Assembly: GCA_022495005.1 (NCBI GenBank)
Contig: JAGYXB010001001.1
Coordinates: forward strand, 310,001-374,000
Direction of reading: 5' to 3'
DNA from: Rhyacophila brunnea
Taxonomy: Eukaryota > Arthropoda > Insecta > Trichoptera > Rhyacophilidae
DNA: 64,000 bases
The stretch's first letter is position 1. Each line of letters begins with the position of its first letter. This document shows, in pieces, positions 54,306-64,000 of this stretch. The position numbers and the translations under genes were made by a program. The notes under the pieces are model-generated. The model was not told the origin of the DNA and made no database searches. It saw nothing but the letters and a program-made list of their open reading frames with translations.

Positions 54306-57028
54306 TATTATATAGAAAATTGGTAATTCAATACAAAATGTTATATTCTCAGATCTTGTCAATAATTATTCGCTGAATAAAAACAAATATTTTCTATAGT
54401 TACTAATTCAAATAAGCAAACACATGGTTGTAAAAACTCTGTCAAATGGTGTGATAAAAAAGGTTATTATTGATTACTTTTAGGCATGTTTAGACACTTT
54501 AATATTGTTATATTCCATTGACTCTAAATAAAACGAATAAATCTCCCTGAATATTATATGCATATTATCTACAAGAAAATTCTTTTTGAAACGCCTATGG
54601 CATGTATTCCTTTCAACAAAATATTGTGAATACGATAAAGTTTGATTTATTTTTAACATTATGTTAAAACTTAGATAAGGCTTTACAATCACTGTTAGAT
54701 AAATGTGCTCAAATAATTAAAAGCCAAAAAGATTCTCCTAAGCCTGCAGACATGCCATGCATGTCTCATGTTTTGTAGTTTTCCATTTAAATTTTTAATC
54801 ATGTCTTCGTGACAAGTGAACGAAGACGTTTTCGATTATACATTATGAAATAGTGAAAAACTTCCAACTTTACTGTTAATAATACTATACCACATTGTTT
54901 TATTGATTTGACAGTTTTTTATTGGTACGTAGACTTCATGTCCGGAAATCTGTAGGTACGTATGCAGTTGGCCTTATCACAGTTTAACGTGAGATGTTAT
55001 ATCGGAAATAGATAGCCGTATAGTATTGAAATCGAAATCATGTGTAAATAATAAAACACCTATAATAAAAACCATCGGAATACAAAGGAAAGACATAATA
55101 AAATATGCAGGTAAGTAAATTAGAAATACAATCATTTATTATCGATATATTGAGGTTATATGGATACTAGCCGTGGCTTTATCCAACTGGGTTTCTCTTA
55201 GGTGTGCTTACAAACTGTAGTTTAAATGTTAGAATATTGAATAATATAATATATAATAACTCTGCCATTCTTGGTAGTATTGACATGTGTGTGCCTGATA
55301 ACTATCTTAGAAATCGGGAGCATCAGTTGTTTTTTCTCCCAAGGTGCAGAATTGGTGATGCAAATTGGGAGGGTGATAACTCTGTTCAACTAAACCGATT
55401 CGGAAGTTGATTTTGGAAGAAGATTTTGGCAAAATTTCATTCTTCTGGACATATTTATTTAATTATACATAGTCAATCTTCAAAATTTCACAGAAATTCA
55501 ACTGAGAATTTTACCTTTTAATTGTATTCGTGTTTTTTACAATATATTTATTATCAATAAGATTATTATTTTATAAATATTTTTGTTCTACAAATACCTA
55601 GGCAATTTACATTATTTATTAACCTCATTAGTAATAGAAACCACGAGGCATTATCACTTTTGGTAGAGTTTAAGTGAAAAATATGAGAACTTTTGCACTT
55701 TTTATTTTTTAATCAGATCAAAAAATAAAAACAATATGAATAATTGTGAAAACTTGGTTTGGCTAAATGTTGAAATACAAAATTTAATTACTTTTGATAA
55801 TCCCTCATCGTTGTATATCATCCCGCATCTAAAAATAGAGTAAAACAATGAATGAGCTTTAATCCTTACGAAATACCAATTATTGTACTGGAACATCAAG
55901 AATATAATTATGCTGAAATAATCTCAAATAGGTTTTCAAATTATTCTCTGTATAAAAAATATATTGTACATTTATTTACAAAAAAAGCTCAAATCACCGA
56001 TTACCTACTCGCTAAACTTTTTTTTATTGATTTTTGTGCCCACTTGCCCTTTAAAGAAAGCAAAAAAGCTCGCGTGCTTTAACTTACTTACTCAATGTAA
56101 TGAAATATTGAAAGCGAGGAAGCAATCTTGTATGTAAGGAACGTTCGTGAAATAAACTCAATTTTAATAATATTAACTCTCAACTGATTAGTTCATGGTT
56201 CAAACACATTGTGTAAATTTGAAATGGGTTATATACATTAATGTCATTTTAATTATCCAATAACGAGCTTAGATTTCTCTCAGTTATCTAACCATTATTC
56301 TTGGTCTTTAACTGCTTCCATCTAATTCTGCACGCGAACCAGCTAAACAGCATTTACGAGGTTATCCCACCATATTTTCGAAACCCGTGTGATTGGTAGA
56401 CATTGGGCATGTGCTGACTACCCAACTACGTTTCATTGCAAATGTTGCAACCAGAAAACACAAAAATTAGATGGTTGCCTTTTTGGTGTAGCTAAAGGAA
56501 GATAAAAATCTCAAATTTAGAGAAATATGGGATAAATTCAAACATGGTATTCAAACAATAATATGTTATTATCAATATTTACGTCTGCAACATCAAATAC
56601 AACGCACAATTTCGATATTGGTGATATTTATTGCGGTTGCTATTTTCTCATTAAGTCATAAACCAAAACTCTATCGCGACTGGCTTTCGCATATCTATTT
56701 TTTTAATTTGTTATGTGGTTGTAACAACACAAACTAAACCAATGTAGGTAATATACGTAGAAAAAATAACAATATAATAAAATACATTGACCTTATTGGT
56801 TGTGTCCCATAGTTAAATCGCACGATGTTCTGCATTATGCGAAACAACCATCATTTTCAAGTTGACGTTTATCATAATTATATGTTTAGACACTTTTAGC
56901 CTACAATTTCTCATAAATAAGTTAGTTTTTTATCTCATCAATATGACGTGGTTGTCTGACTTATTTATTAGTTGACAACCCTTAATTGAATGGTGTTGCC
57001 ATTATTCAGCAACGAATTGTATTATTCT
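54306..57028. other. AT-rich stretch; family U copy 2 at 54938-55025
   Basis: ACGTATGCAGTTGGCCTTAT, CACAGTTTAACGTGAGATG and TTATATCGG match 35818-35905. The remainder holds only short AT-biased frames (for example 55204-55410 and 55852-56082) with no recognised motif. Confidence 0.4.
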
Positions 57029-57394
57029 CAATGACATTATTAATGGACAACGCACTCAGTACAGTAGCTAGCAAGTAAATTCGCGCATAGCGACATTCGC
57101 ACGTGTATAGGTAGACGTCACGTAATTTCCATTATGCGATATCATGCATCGGGAATTTATAGCAATATCACCTTTATTGTAATGGTGTTAGAACAGTGTT
57201 TCTAGTGTCAATGTTCATTTGAGCGAACCCGTTTGAGCCGAACCATTCGGCAGACCGACAAAAAGCATCGGGAATTTATTGCAATATCGCCTTTATTGTA
57301 AATGGCGTTAGAACAGATTATGCCATTCGGCAGACCCGACAAAAAAGTGAGTGTCATTTTTTTTTCAGATGCTTCGTCCATATTAATGTCATTG
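57029..57394 (-). mobile_element. Family B hAT-type MITE, copy 3 (366 bp)
   Basis: Exact 8-bp duplication ATTATTCT at 57021-57028 and 57395-57402. Ends CAATGACATTATTAATGGAC and, inverted, CAATGACATTAATATGGACG. The internal GCATCGGGAATTTAT unit is present twice. It is slightly longer than copies 1 and 2 because of a small insertion near 57085. Confidence 0.93.
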
Positions 57395-57402
57395 ATTATT
57401 CT

Positions 57403-58727
57403 TTATTCATATTTTTTTGTGTGAATGAAATTTTATTTATAAACTTGCAGTTGTCTGCAGTGGACAAAGTGTGCTGACAAAATAGTGAAAGTTTTTATTC
57501 ATTTTAGCATTTTCTTGCTGATATGTAATAAGAAAATAAGTTTCTTGTTCTAACTGGCGTATTTTTGTCAATGATGGTTTGTAAACACTGAACACCATGC
57601 TGACGAATTTTTAGCGACGTTGATAACGTTTGTGGGAATATAATTTTTATTATTTTCTGATGTAGATGGATTGTATTATGAACTTGCAAATATTAAGAGA
57701 TAAATGTTTAAAAGAAAAATTTCTCTTTGTGTATTGGATAATTGTATTGATAGGACACCCAGAAAAAAATTTTCTTTGTAGCTTTTTCTATAACACAAAA
57801 TGAATTATCGCATTCAAATAAATTCAGTAGGTAACAATTCTTATAACAAACAAGTAGAAATCCTGTCGCATCGCGTTCTGCCTGCATAATTAATTAAATC
57901 ACAGCCCAGTGACGTTTGTTTCTTGAATGCTTTTCGTAATAACTCATAATAATGGATGAGAGTCTTGCAGTGGAGACGGCGCTTTGGCTGTCTGCCGTAA
58001 CAAAGATAATTAATTCGTTCGCGGGTTTTCAAATTAATGTGGCAAAAGGCTCATTCGCACTAATTCTGTACCGTCACCTCAATTCTACAACCCAAATACG
58101 CTGAAGAAAACCTTCTTAATATAGACAATGACTATAATATATTATTATGAAAGGGAAACTGAAAAAATAACATTGCAATCCAGATTTGTTTGTAAAAACT
58201 TTGCAGGATTATTAACTGTATTTAGATTCAACCAATTATTAGTTAAGTATTAAATGTGCCATGGTAAATATTTCAAAATATGTAGGTATTTAGTAACGTA
58301 AATATTTGAATGTCGTTGATTTATTTGTTCTTTCAAAATTGTAATAATTACTACACACACAATAATTAATATATTGTGATTTCGAAGGGTGTTCTTTTGT
58401 TTTACTTTTACTGCTGTTAGAATTATTTTGATTTTGACATTTAATAATATGCCTAGACGTAATAGTTATTTTAATTGAAAAATCTGATTATCACTGTTTT
58501 GTAGGGGAGTGGGCTAAAAGCGTGATCTTCTTGAAAAGGATCAAAATTAAACCATAACATTGTCAGATGCATTTCTCACAATTTTTCCACCTGAAAAATG
58601 TAGTATTTTTGCTTCCACAACTTCCGTAGGGAAAAATAAATATAAAGTATAAAAATCTTTTTGGAAAACAGCGCAGAGTTAAATCCACAGTGCCAAATCC
58701 AAAATATTCTCTCGACATTTTTAACCT
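57403..58727. other. AT-rich stretch, no supported feature
   Basis: Frames of 61-69 codons only, no motifs, no shared repeats. Confidence 0.4.
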
Positions 58728-59080
58728 TTGCTTTACGATGCTAATATATTCCGTCTGTTCCAATGATGTCATCTTTCCTACCGTACATCTTACGACAATA
58801 TTACAGTAGTTAAAAGAAAACTGCCTATTAATAAATTAAGTATAATAAGGTCTCATTATTGTATCTGTATAAAATGATCAAAAATGCATAAATACTTAAT
58901 TATAATCATATTAGTATTTCAATACATTCTTACAGCCTACAAGTAATACTAATACTATCTTGATCGCGCTGCTTACTTTAATATCTCTTTTTCACAATAA
59001 TCGATTCTGTCTCTCTTTTTTGGCGTACTCTCTTTTAGATCTATACCTTTTGTTTTTAATGGAATGCGGCGCTCTGTTTA
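58728..59080 (+). repeat. Family P repeat, copy 2
   Basis: Direct match to 19470-19815: TTTACGATGC near the start, TACCGTAC, ACAATATTACA, ATTATAATCATA, TTCTTACAGCCTACAAGT, ACTATCTTGATCGC and AATGGAATGCGGCGCTCTG. Confidence 0.7.
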
Positions 59081-59388
59081 CAATGTGCATTTATAGTTTA
59101 TGACAGGTAAATTAAATCTAAAGGATATCTGTCATTTATATTATTTATTTTATTTACTCGATAATGCTATCGATTTTGAAAAATATAACATTTTGATTAG
59201 ATGGATTGATGGTTCTAGGAATAGTCGAAATATGAAGACGGCAAAGTGCATTTTAACTGAAATATTTGCAGTTTAATGGAATAGGTAACCTAAGTGGCAT
59301 TGAAGTAACGAGAGTGTTAAGGAAATGTACTTGATTACTAAATTAATGTATATTGATCCACAGATCGATCTCGTGTGAATCCAGATAC

Positions 59389-59832
59389 TTAAGCTTCTTC
59401 TTCTTCTTCCACCTTGTCACGTCCCAACATTGGGGTATAGCGCAAGCACAAGTTGGCGCCACTTCCCTCGGTCCATCGCCAACTCCTGCTTAAGGTACGA
59501 AGTCCCGCACTCTTTGGCGGCATCCGGAATACGTGTCCCTGACACGTAAATCGTCTCTTCATGATAACTTCAATCACCGAAGGCTGTTGTGTCTGCTCAC
59601 GAACTCGGGTGTTTGTAACGCGGTCGTACCAATGTACCCCTAAGATTCGGCGGAAACATCGATTCTCAAAGCTCAAAAGCCGAGACTCTTGAAGCTTAGT
59701 AAGATGCCATGTCTCACAGCCATACAGTAGCACAGGTAGCACGCATGCGTTAAACAAAAGACATTTGGTCCTCACAGAATACAGCCTTGACCTCCATGCG
59801 ACTCCAAGTTGGTTGAACGCAGAGCCCGATAC
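59389..59832 (-). pseudogene. Non-LTR reverse transcriptase C-terminus, partial
   Basis: Minus frame from about 59832 reads FNQLGVAWRSRLYSVRTKC, LLFNACVLPVLLYGCETWHL, TKLQESRLLSFENRCFRRIL, GVHWYDRVTNTRVREQTQQP, then MKRRFTCQGHVFRMPPKSAG and stops at 59389 within a GAA-rich end. LFNACVLPVLLYGCETW and FRRILGVHW.DRVTN are the conserved post-palm segment of an RTE-like or related family. The usual basic GRPR-type tail is not in frame, and all upstream RT motifs are missing. It is related to, but distinct from, the copy at 13850. Confidence 0.85.
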
Positions 59833-60480
59833 TTAAACTAGTGTTATAAAATATAAAAATCTTGTATAAATAATTATGAATATACACATAAAAAGATAAT
59901 AATATAATAATATATTATGTGGTGTTGTGAGAAAGTCTTATTATTTAAATTAGTGATGAACGTATTTGTTGAAACGGATATAATTCCAATAATCCATTTA
60001 CGTATAAGCATATTTTATCAATATCCGGAATTAATCCGTATCACAGGTGAGCACATCAATTCGATTGGATCCAATTAAGAATTTACTTATTTGCCCGGTC
60101 ATTTTGGGTCCAAACACAATAATGTTGACCCTTTAGGCCCCCACCGTCAAATCTATAAAGCCATAGCAATCATTCTTCTCGCAAACTCTTAATGTATTTT
60201 GCCCACAATAATGTTCCCAAACCTGTAACGCGATTAGTTGTTGGATACGGCTTTCCCTTATTTGGAAGGAAAAGTCGTAAAATATTCAAAAGAACCCCAA
60301 AGTTAAACCAGTGGCTCGGCCGTCCCTGGCTTTTTCATAATATGCTCGTCTCGTTTCAGAATAAGTGAGCTAGTTTTAAAATAAAAACTTTTGATATTAT
60401 TCTAAAAACCAAAAATAAAGCCCCAATTCAAAAATGAATTCATTTTTCATCTTCAGCGTTCGTATAATCACAAAACTAAT
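59833..60480. other. Spacer, no supported feature
   Basis: CAGTGGCTCGGCCGTCCCTG near 60310 resembles a hAT terminus, but no partner was found. Otherwise AT-rich. Confidence 0.35.
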
Positions 60481-60628
60481 GGCGCAGACACATTGCATTG
60501 CAGTCAGCGTGCGTCAACACAGGGTCTTATTTGATTCCAATTACATTTGATTAGAATCACCAATTGGATAAAACAAATCTAATTGTTAAAACTAATGCAA
60601 CCAACTGCAATGCAGTGTGTCTGCAGCC
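60481..60628. mobile_element. Family M hairpin element, copy 3 (148 bp)
   Basis: GGCGCAGACACATTGCATTG at the left pairs with CAATGCAGTGTGTCTGCAGC at the right, and GTCTTATTTGATTCC with TGATTAGAATCACCAATT matches 16697-16881. Flanked by TAAT on both sides (60477-60480, 60629-60632). The right arm has lost the CTGCGTCGACGCACG block, so it is shorter than the 16697 copy. Confidence 0.7.
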
Positions 60629-60632
60629 TAAT

Positions 60633-62507
60633 ACAACTAACACCATTGCATCTTTTGTTTCGAGGAAATGCTGGACATTTGTTGAAAGCAACATGAATAT
60701 GTAGTGGAACATCATAACCTTTAAATTGCTCATATTGTAATTATTTCTTCTAGGTACCATGCATGAAATTACATAGGGAATATTTAGCTATTAATATGGC
60801 TACATATTACTTTCGACTGCTCTTACATGAAGCCTATTGAATCGTTTTATCTTACTAGACGTCATTCTAACTACGTCATATTATCTGTCAAAACTATCGA
60901 ACTTCACGCTTATGTGGTATGTTTATAGGAACATAGTAATATGTCATTGCAATTATTTTCATTAATACGAATTTATAATACATAGTATGTTTCACACACA
61001 CTTCAGTTGATACACGAATGGTTTTTAGCAAGGCCGGATATATTCAGGCCGTGGCACTGAATTTGAAATTTCGACGGTAGTTCTAGATAATTATTATCTT
61101 CGAATGCAATACAACGCAATAAATGAAGAATATTGATTGAATATTTTGTTGAAATTATTATCATTTAATTCAATATGCAACAATCAACATTTTCTACAAA
61201 TAGTTTACCATATTCCAGTCGAAGTATGAGAATTAACTAGCACTAAGTACATTGTTTATAATTTCGTGTTAAGTCCTGACTATAATGAGTCGTTTTAAGA
61301 GTTACGCGGTTTCACTTTTATTTCTTAAAAATATTGATTAGTACCTATACACGTCTGTATTATTGTATATTCTTTACTAGTTTACAATGTGTATAACTCT
61401 AAAGCGCACGAAACCGGTCCAGAATATTATTAAGAAATAGAATTAGTATTTAAAAATGTGTTTTATTTAATTAATAATACAATGTATTTCCAATGAATTG
61501 GCAGTAGTTAAAACAATAAAAGAATTAATATTGTGTTGTACATTTTGTTATGTACAATAATATTATTATGTTAATATGAATATCATCGATCATCTTTTTT
61601 AAATAGCACTATAATATAAATTCTAAGCATCTCTTGGCAACTATAAATACATAAATACTGTGTGGTGCCTTTATTTTCTAGCAGAAAACTTTTGGGAAAC
61701 AAAAGAAAATTGGATTATTGAAAAAACAGACGTAACATAAAAAGTTTTACTAAAATATTATGCTGGTTTGGATCTAGGATTTTTTTAAGAATAGTTATCT
61801 GGTTAAAATAAATTTACTTTAAAGTTTTTCATACGAATATTATTAGAAAAATTTTCGTCCAAATAGAATATATTTCATTTTTTAAAGCGAAAACTTTTAA
61901 CATTACTTTGCGTAGTATTATATTAGGTCAAATGCAAATACGTACATATATTTTGTATATTCAATGTGAGCTAAAATATATTCAAGATATATGACTACTA
62001 TTTGAAAGTTGGTATTTGAAGAATCGAGGAAAACTGTTGCTGCATGTTGAATAAATCGAATTCAAAGTTAGTGGTGTCTAGATAATTTTCCTGAAACCAA
62101 TTGTTTATGTGATAATATTGTATTTCATTTAAACCCTCTTAATCCCCACTCTCAATTGTCTTTGCATTATAGTCTAATTAATATAACATAAATATGAATC
62201 ATAATAATTGATTAATTTTATCACATTTAATTATTCAGGAAGTATAAAGATCATAGATCTAATCAATAAACAGACGCAGTGTTTATATACAGAAATGATA
62301 GGAACGATAAAGGCATACTAAAACTTGCCTCGTTTTAAATCGATCTGTGCCCCGTGATTGATTATAATATAATTAAGTGAAATAAGTCAATGATTTAAAA
62401 TATACAATCAAAGTAAAAAAATATGCAATTTTCATAAATAATAGAGTACCTAATACGCAGTATGAAAATGTAAACGTAACATGTAAAAACGAATAATTAA
62501 TTAATTA
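60633..62507. other. AT-rich stretch; weak family C-like word at 61400-61430
   Basis: GCGCACGAAACCGGTCCAGA near 61403 resembles the GGACGAAACCGGTCC core of family C, without the rest of the unit. No other feature; frames are short. Confidence 0.35.
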
Positions 62508-62590
62508 ATTAATTTATTTAAAAAGACACATTGAGCACATTACAAATTATTAATTAAAGACGTTCATAACATGACATTTAAAATAAAATA
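62508..62590 (-). mobile_element. Family G non-LTR 3' end, short copy
   Basis: On plus: TTATTTAAAAAGACACATTG, then TAAAGACGTTCATAACATG and ACATTTAAAATAAA, as in 3430 and 23590. It follows a (TTAA)n-like run at 62493-62512. It is cut off by family A copy 6. Confidence 0.5.
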
Positions 62591-63072
62591 ATTACAAGAT
62601 AAAAAGAACTTTTTATATACCACGTTTTTAAATTGTCTGTTGAATCATATAAACTTGACAATTCTATGTATTAATAAAGACTTTTTATTGTACTTGATAG
62701 AAATACTGAATAAATATAGAATACTGAAATGTCATTTTGACATTTCATATTGATTTCCATAGTAACGCACGTATATATTAATAATTTAGTTGTTAGGACC
62801 CCCTTAGCAACCATCAATAATAACTTTCCATACCAAACAGAATTAACTGTAAATGAATTCAATTCTACTTAAAATGGCTATAAGTATTAAAATAATGCAT
62901 TGTCGTCGTGTTCCGATTTATTCTAAAACTTTCAAATGTCTAGCTAGTTGGGAAGTTAGTTAAACATCTTCAATCGCCCAATACGAATTTGAACAAACAA
63001 GAAAAAAATGTACTGAACACACAAGAAAAAATTAGTACCGGACAAACAATAATACGATCTAATAAAAACGTG
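62591..63072 (-). mobile_element. Family A element, copy 6
   Basis: ATTACAAGATAAAAAGAAC to AATAAAAACGTG. Flanked by ATAAAATA at 62583-62590 and 63073-63080, an 8-bp match that is suggestive but low-complexity and not reproduced in other copies. It includes a small insertion near 62975-63030 (ACAAACAAGAAAAAA, ACACACAAGAAAAAA). Confidence 0.83.
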
Positions 63073-63464
63073 ATAAAATACAGTTAAGTCAACTTAGTAA
63101 AGTAAAAATGTAATCCTTCAATTTTAACGAAAGTAATATATTTGGTTATGGACACTGAATATTTACAAATTAAATAATAACACTTTTATCCCTCACCATC
63201 GAAATAAAAATACACAACTTCCCATTGATCGTGAAAATGAGTTGAGAGAGTTTTGGTTTAGCTATAAGGCACTCATTGCATTTATCGTTAAACTATTATA
63301 ATTGGCTAAAAATATAAAAGAACTACGCCTGAGTTTACAGTACGGCGATTCACATTATATTCTTCCTCTCACTTTGCGAGCTTTATCATGGTTAATTTGT
63401 AAACTACATTCACGTAACTTGGGGGGATGAAGAAGAATACTTGCTAGTCCCCGATGTTATGTCT

Positions 63465-63780
63465 CATGGAGTGTCTCGGGACATGATGAATAACACACAG
63501 AGATGGTATTTTCATGGTTTCATATAGTAGAATAAATTTATTATAAACACTGTACAAAGTAAATGGCTGTTATATTTATATTGGTTGATTTAAATAGATT
63601 GAATTTAAAAGGATACACGGACAAGCGGTGCGTATCGATAACATTGTTGAAAGGCCAAAATGCAACTGTTTGATATACGTTGGATTGTCTGTGGTCTATC
63701 AATAACCACAGACAACAACATGACAGTTTGTAGAGTTATACGAAACCTCTACAAACTTGATTATGGAAATAAAAATAGGA
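63465..63780 (+). repeat. Family S repeat with paired hairpins, copy 2
   Basis: Matches 32735-33060. TTGTCTGTGGT (63685-63695) pairs with ACCACAGACAA (63705-63715), and TTGTAGAG (63728-63735) pairs with CTCTACAA (63747-63754). Upstream similarity includes ACACACAGA near 63494. After 63780 nothing further is recognised to the window end. Confidence 0.6.
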
Positions 63781-64000
63781 TTTTGCAAACCTTCACCTAA
63801 ACTTTCATGACTCGATTTGTATGGGCCTATATTGAGATCAACGCGATAGAAATGCCTGGTGTAATAAGAATTCTAAACGAACCCACAAATAAGTCCCTAT
63901 AAACTATTGTTTTATAAGGGTACTCGCTTTCTGGATAATGATAGCAATAGTTTGTGGCATGGAAAGGATCAGTACGTCCGTAAGGACAAAGATTTACTTG

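Noticed and set aside
1..64000. CRISPR arrays, operons, riboswitches or phage genes
   Set aside because: No regularly spaced repeats or prokaryotic gene organisation; the sequence is eukaryotic.

Overview
The window is AT-rich eukaryotic DNA that reads as an intergenic, repeat-dominated stretch of an arthropod (most likely insect) genome. The evidence is indirect: several degraded non-LTR retrotransposon reverse transcriptases of insect-like types, CCTAA (TTAGG-type) tracts, dense short DNA-transposon derivatives, tRNA-derived SINE-like pieces, and no bacterial or viral gene organisation. I cannot choose between insect orders from the sequence alone. I find no convincing intact host gene in 64 kb.

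The one long, undamaged coding region is the 3' half of a non-LTR retrotransposon on the minus strand (33684-35573). It carries the end of a reverse transcriptase with the FADD motif, a complete-looking RNase H, a 3' UTR and a 21-nt A-tail, and is 5'-truncated at a run of 12 G. Broken reverse-transcriptase C-termini lie at 13850-14363, 16259-16343, 21190-21345, 38190-38490 and 59389-59832. Non-coding 3' tails of another non-LTR family lie at 3430, 23553 and 62508.

Most of what can be annotated is non-autonomous transposons, found by comparing the window with itself. I labelled families A to Z for use here only. Several have exact 8-bp target-site duplications, the hAT-superfamily signature: B (1867, 27483, 57029), E (38578, 52788), F (best at 23470), and the single elements at 5817, 40872 and 43836. 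Family A (six copies, about 400-560 bp) is the most abundant but is unclassified. Foldback or hairpin elements are prominent: a 2.5-kb three-arm structure at 10.77-13.27 kb, near-perfect hairpins at 16697 and 21744, and an inverted tRNA-like pair at 4145.

Layout: 0-7.3 kb holds an inverted pair of family J flanking A, M, B, G, X and D. 10.7-13.3 kb is the foldback complex. 13.8-21.4 kb mixes RT fragments with F, M, A, C, P and L. 21.7-31 kb holds I, F/G, K, A, B and R. 31.7-36.2 kb has N, S, the intact retrotransposon, C and I. 37-47.4 kb has T, A, E, H, F, Y, Z and H. 47.4-50.5 kb is the only area with unexplained protein-like reading frames. 50.5-64 kb holds F, N, D, E, L, U, B, P, M, G, A and S.

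Points worth a second look: hammerhead-ribozyme-like cores in families D and C, a hairpin in family S whose stem changes by a compensatory pair between copies, nested insertions that give a relative chronology, and orphan reading frames at 19986-20285 and 49.0-50.0 kb.
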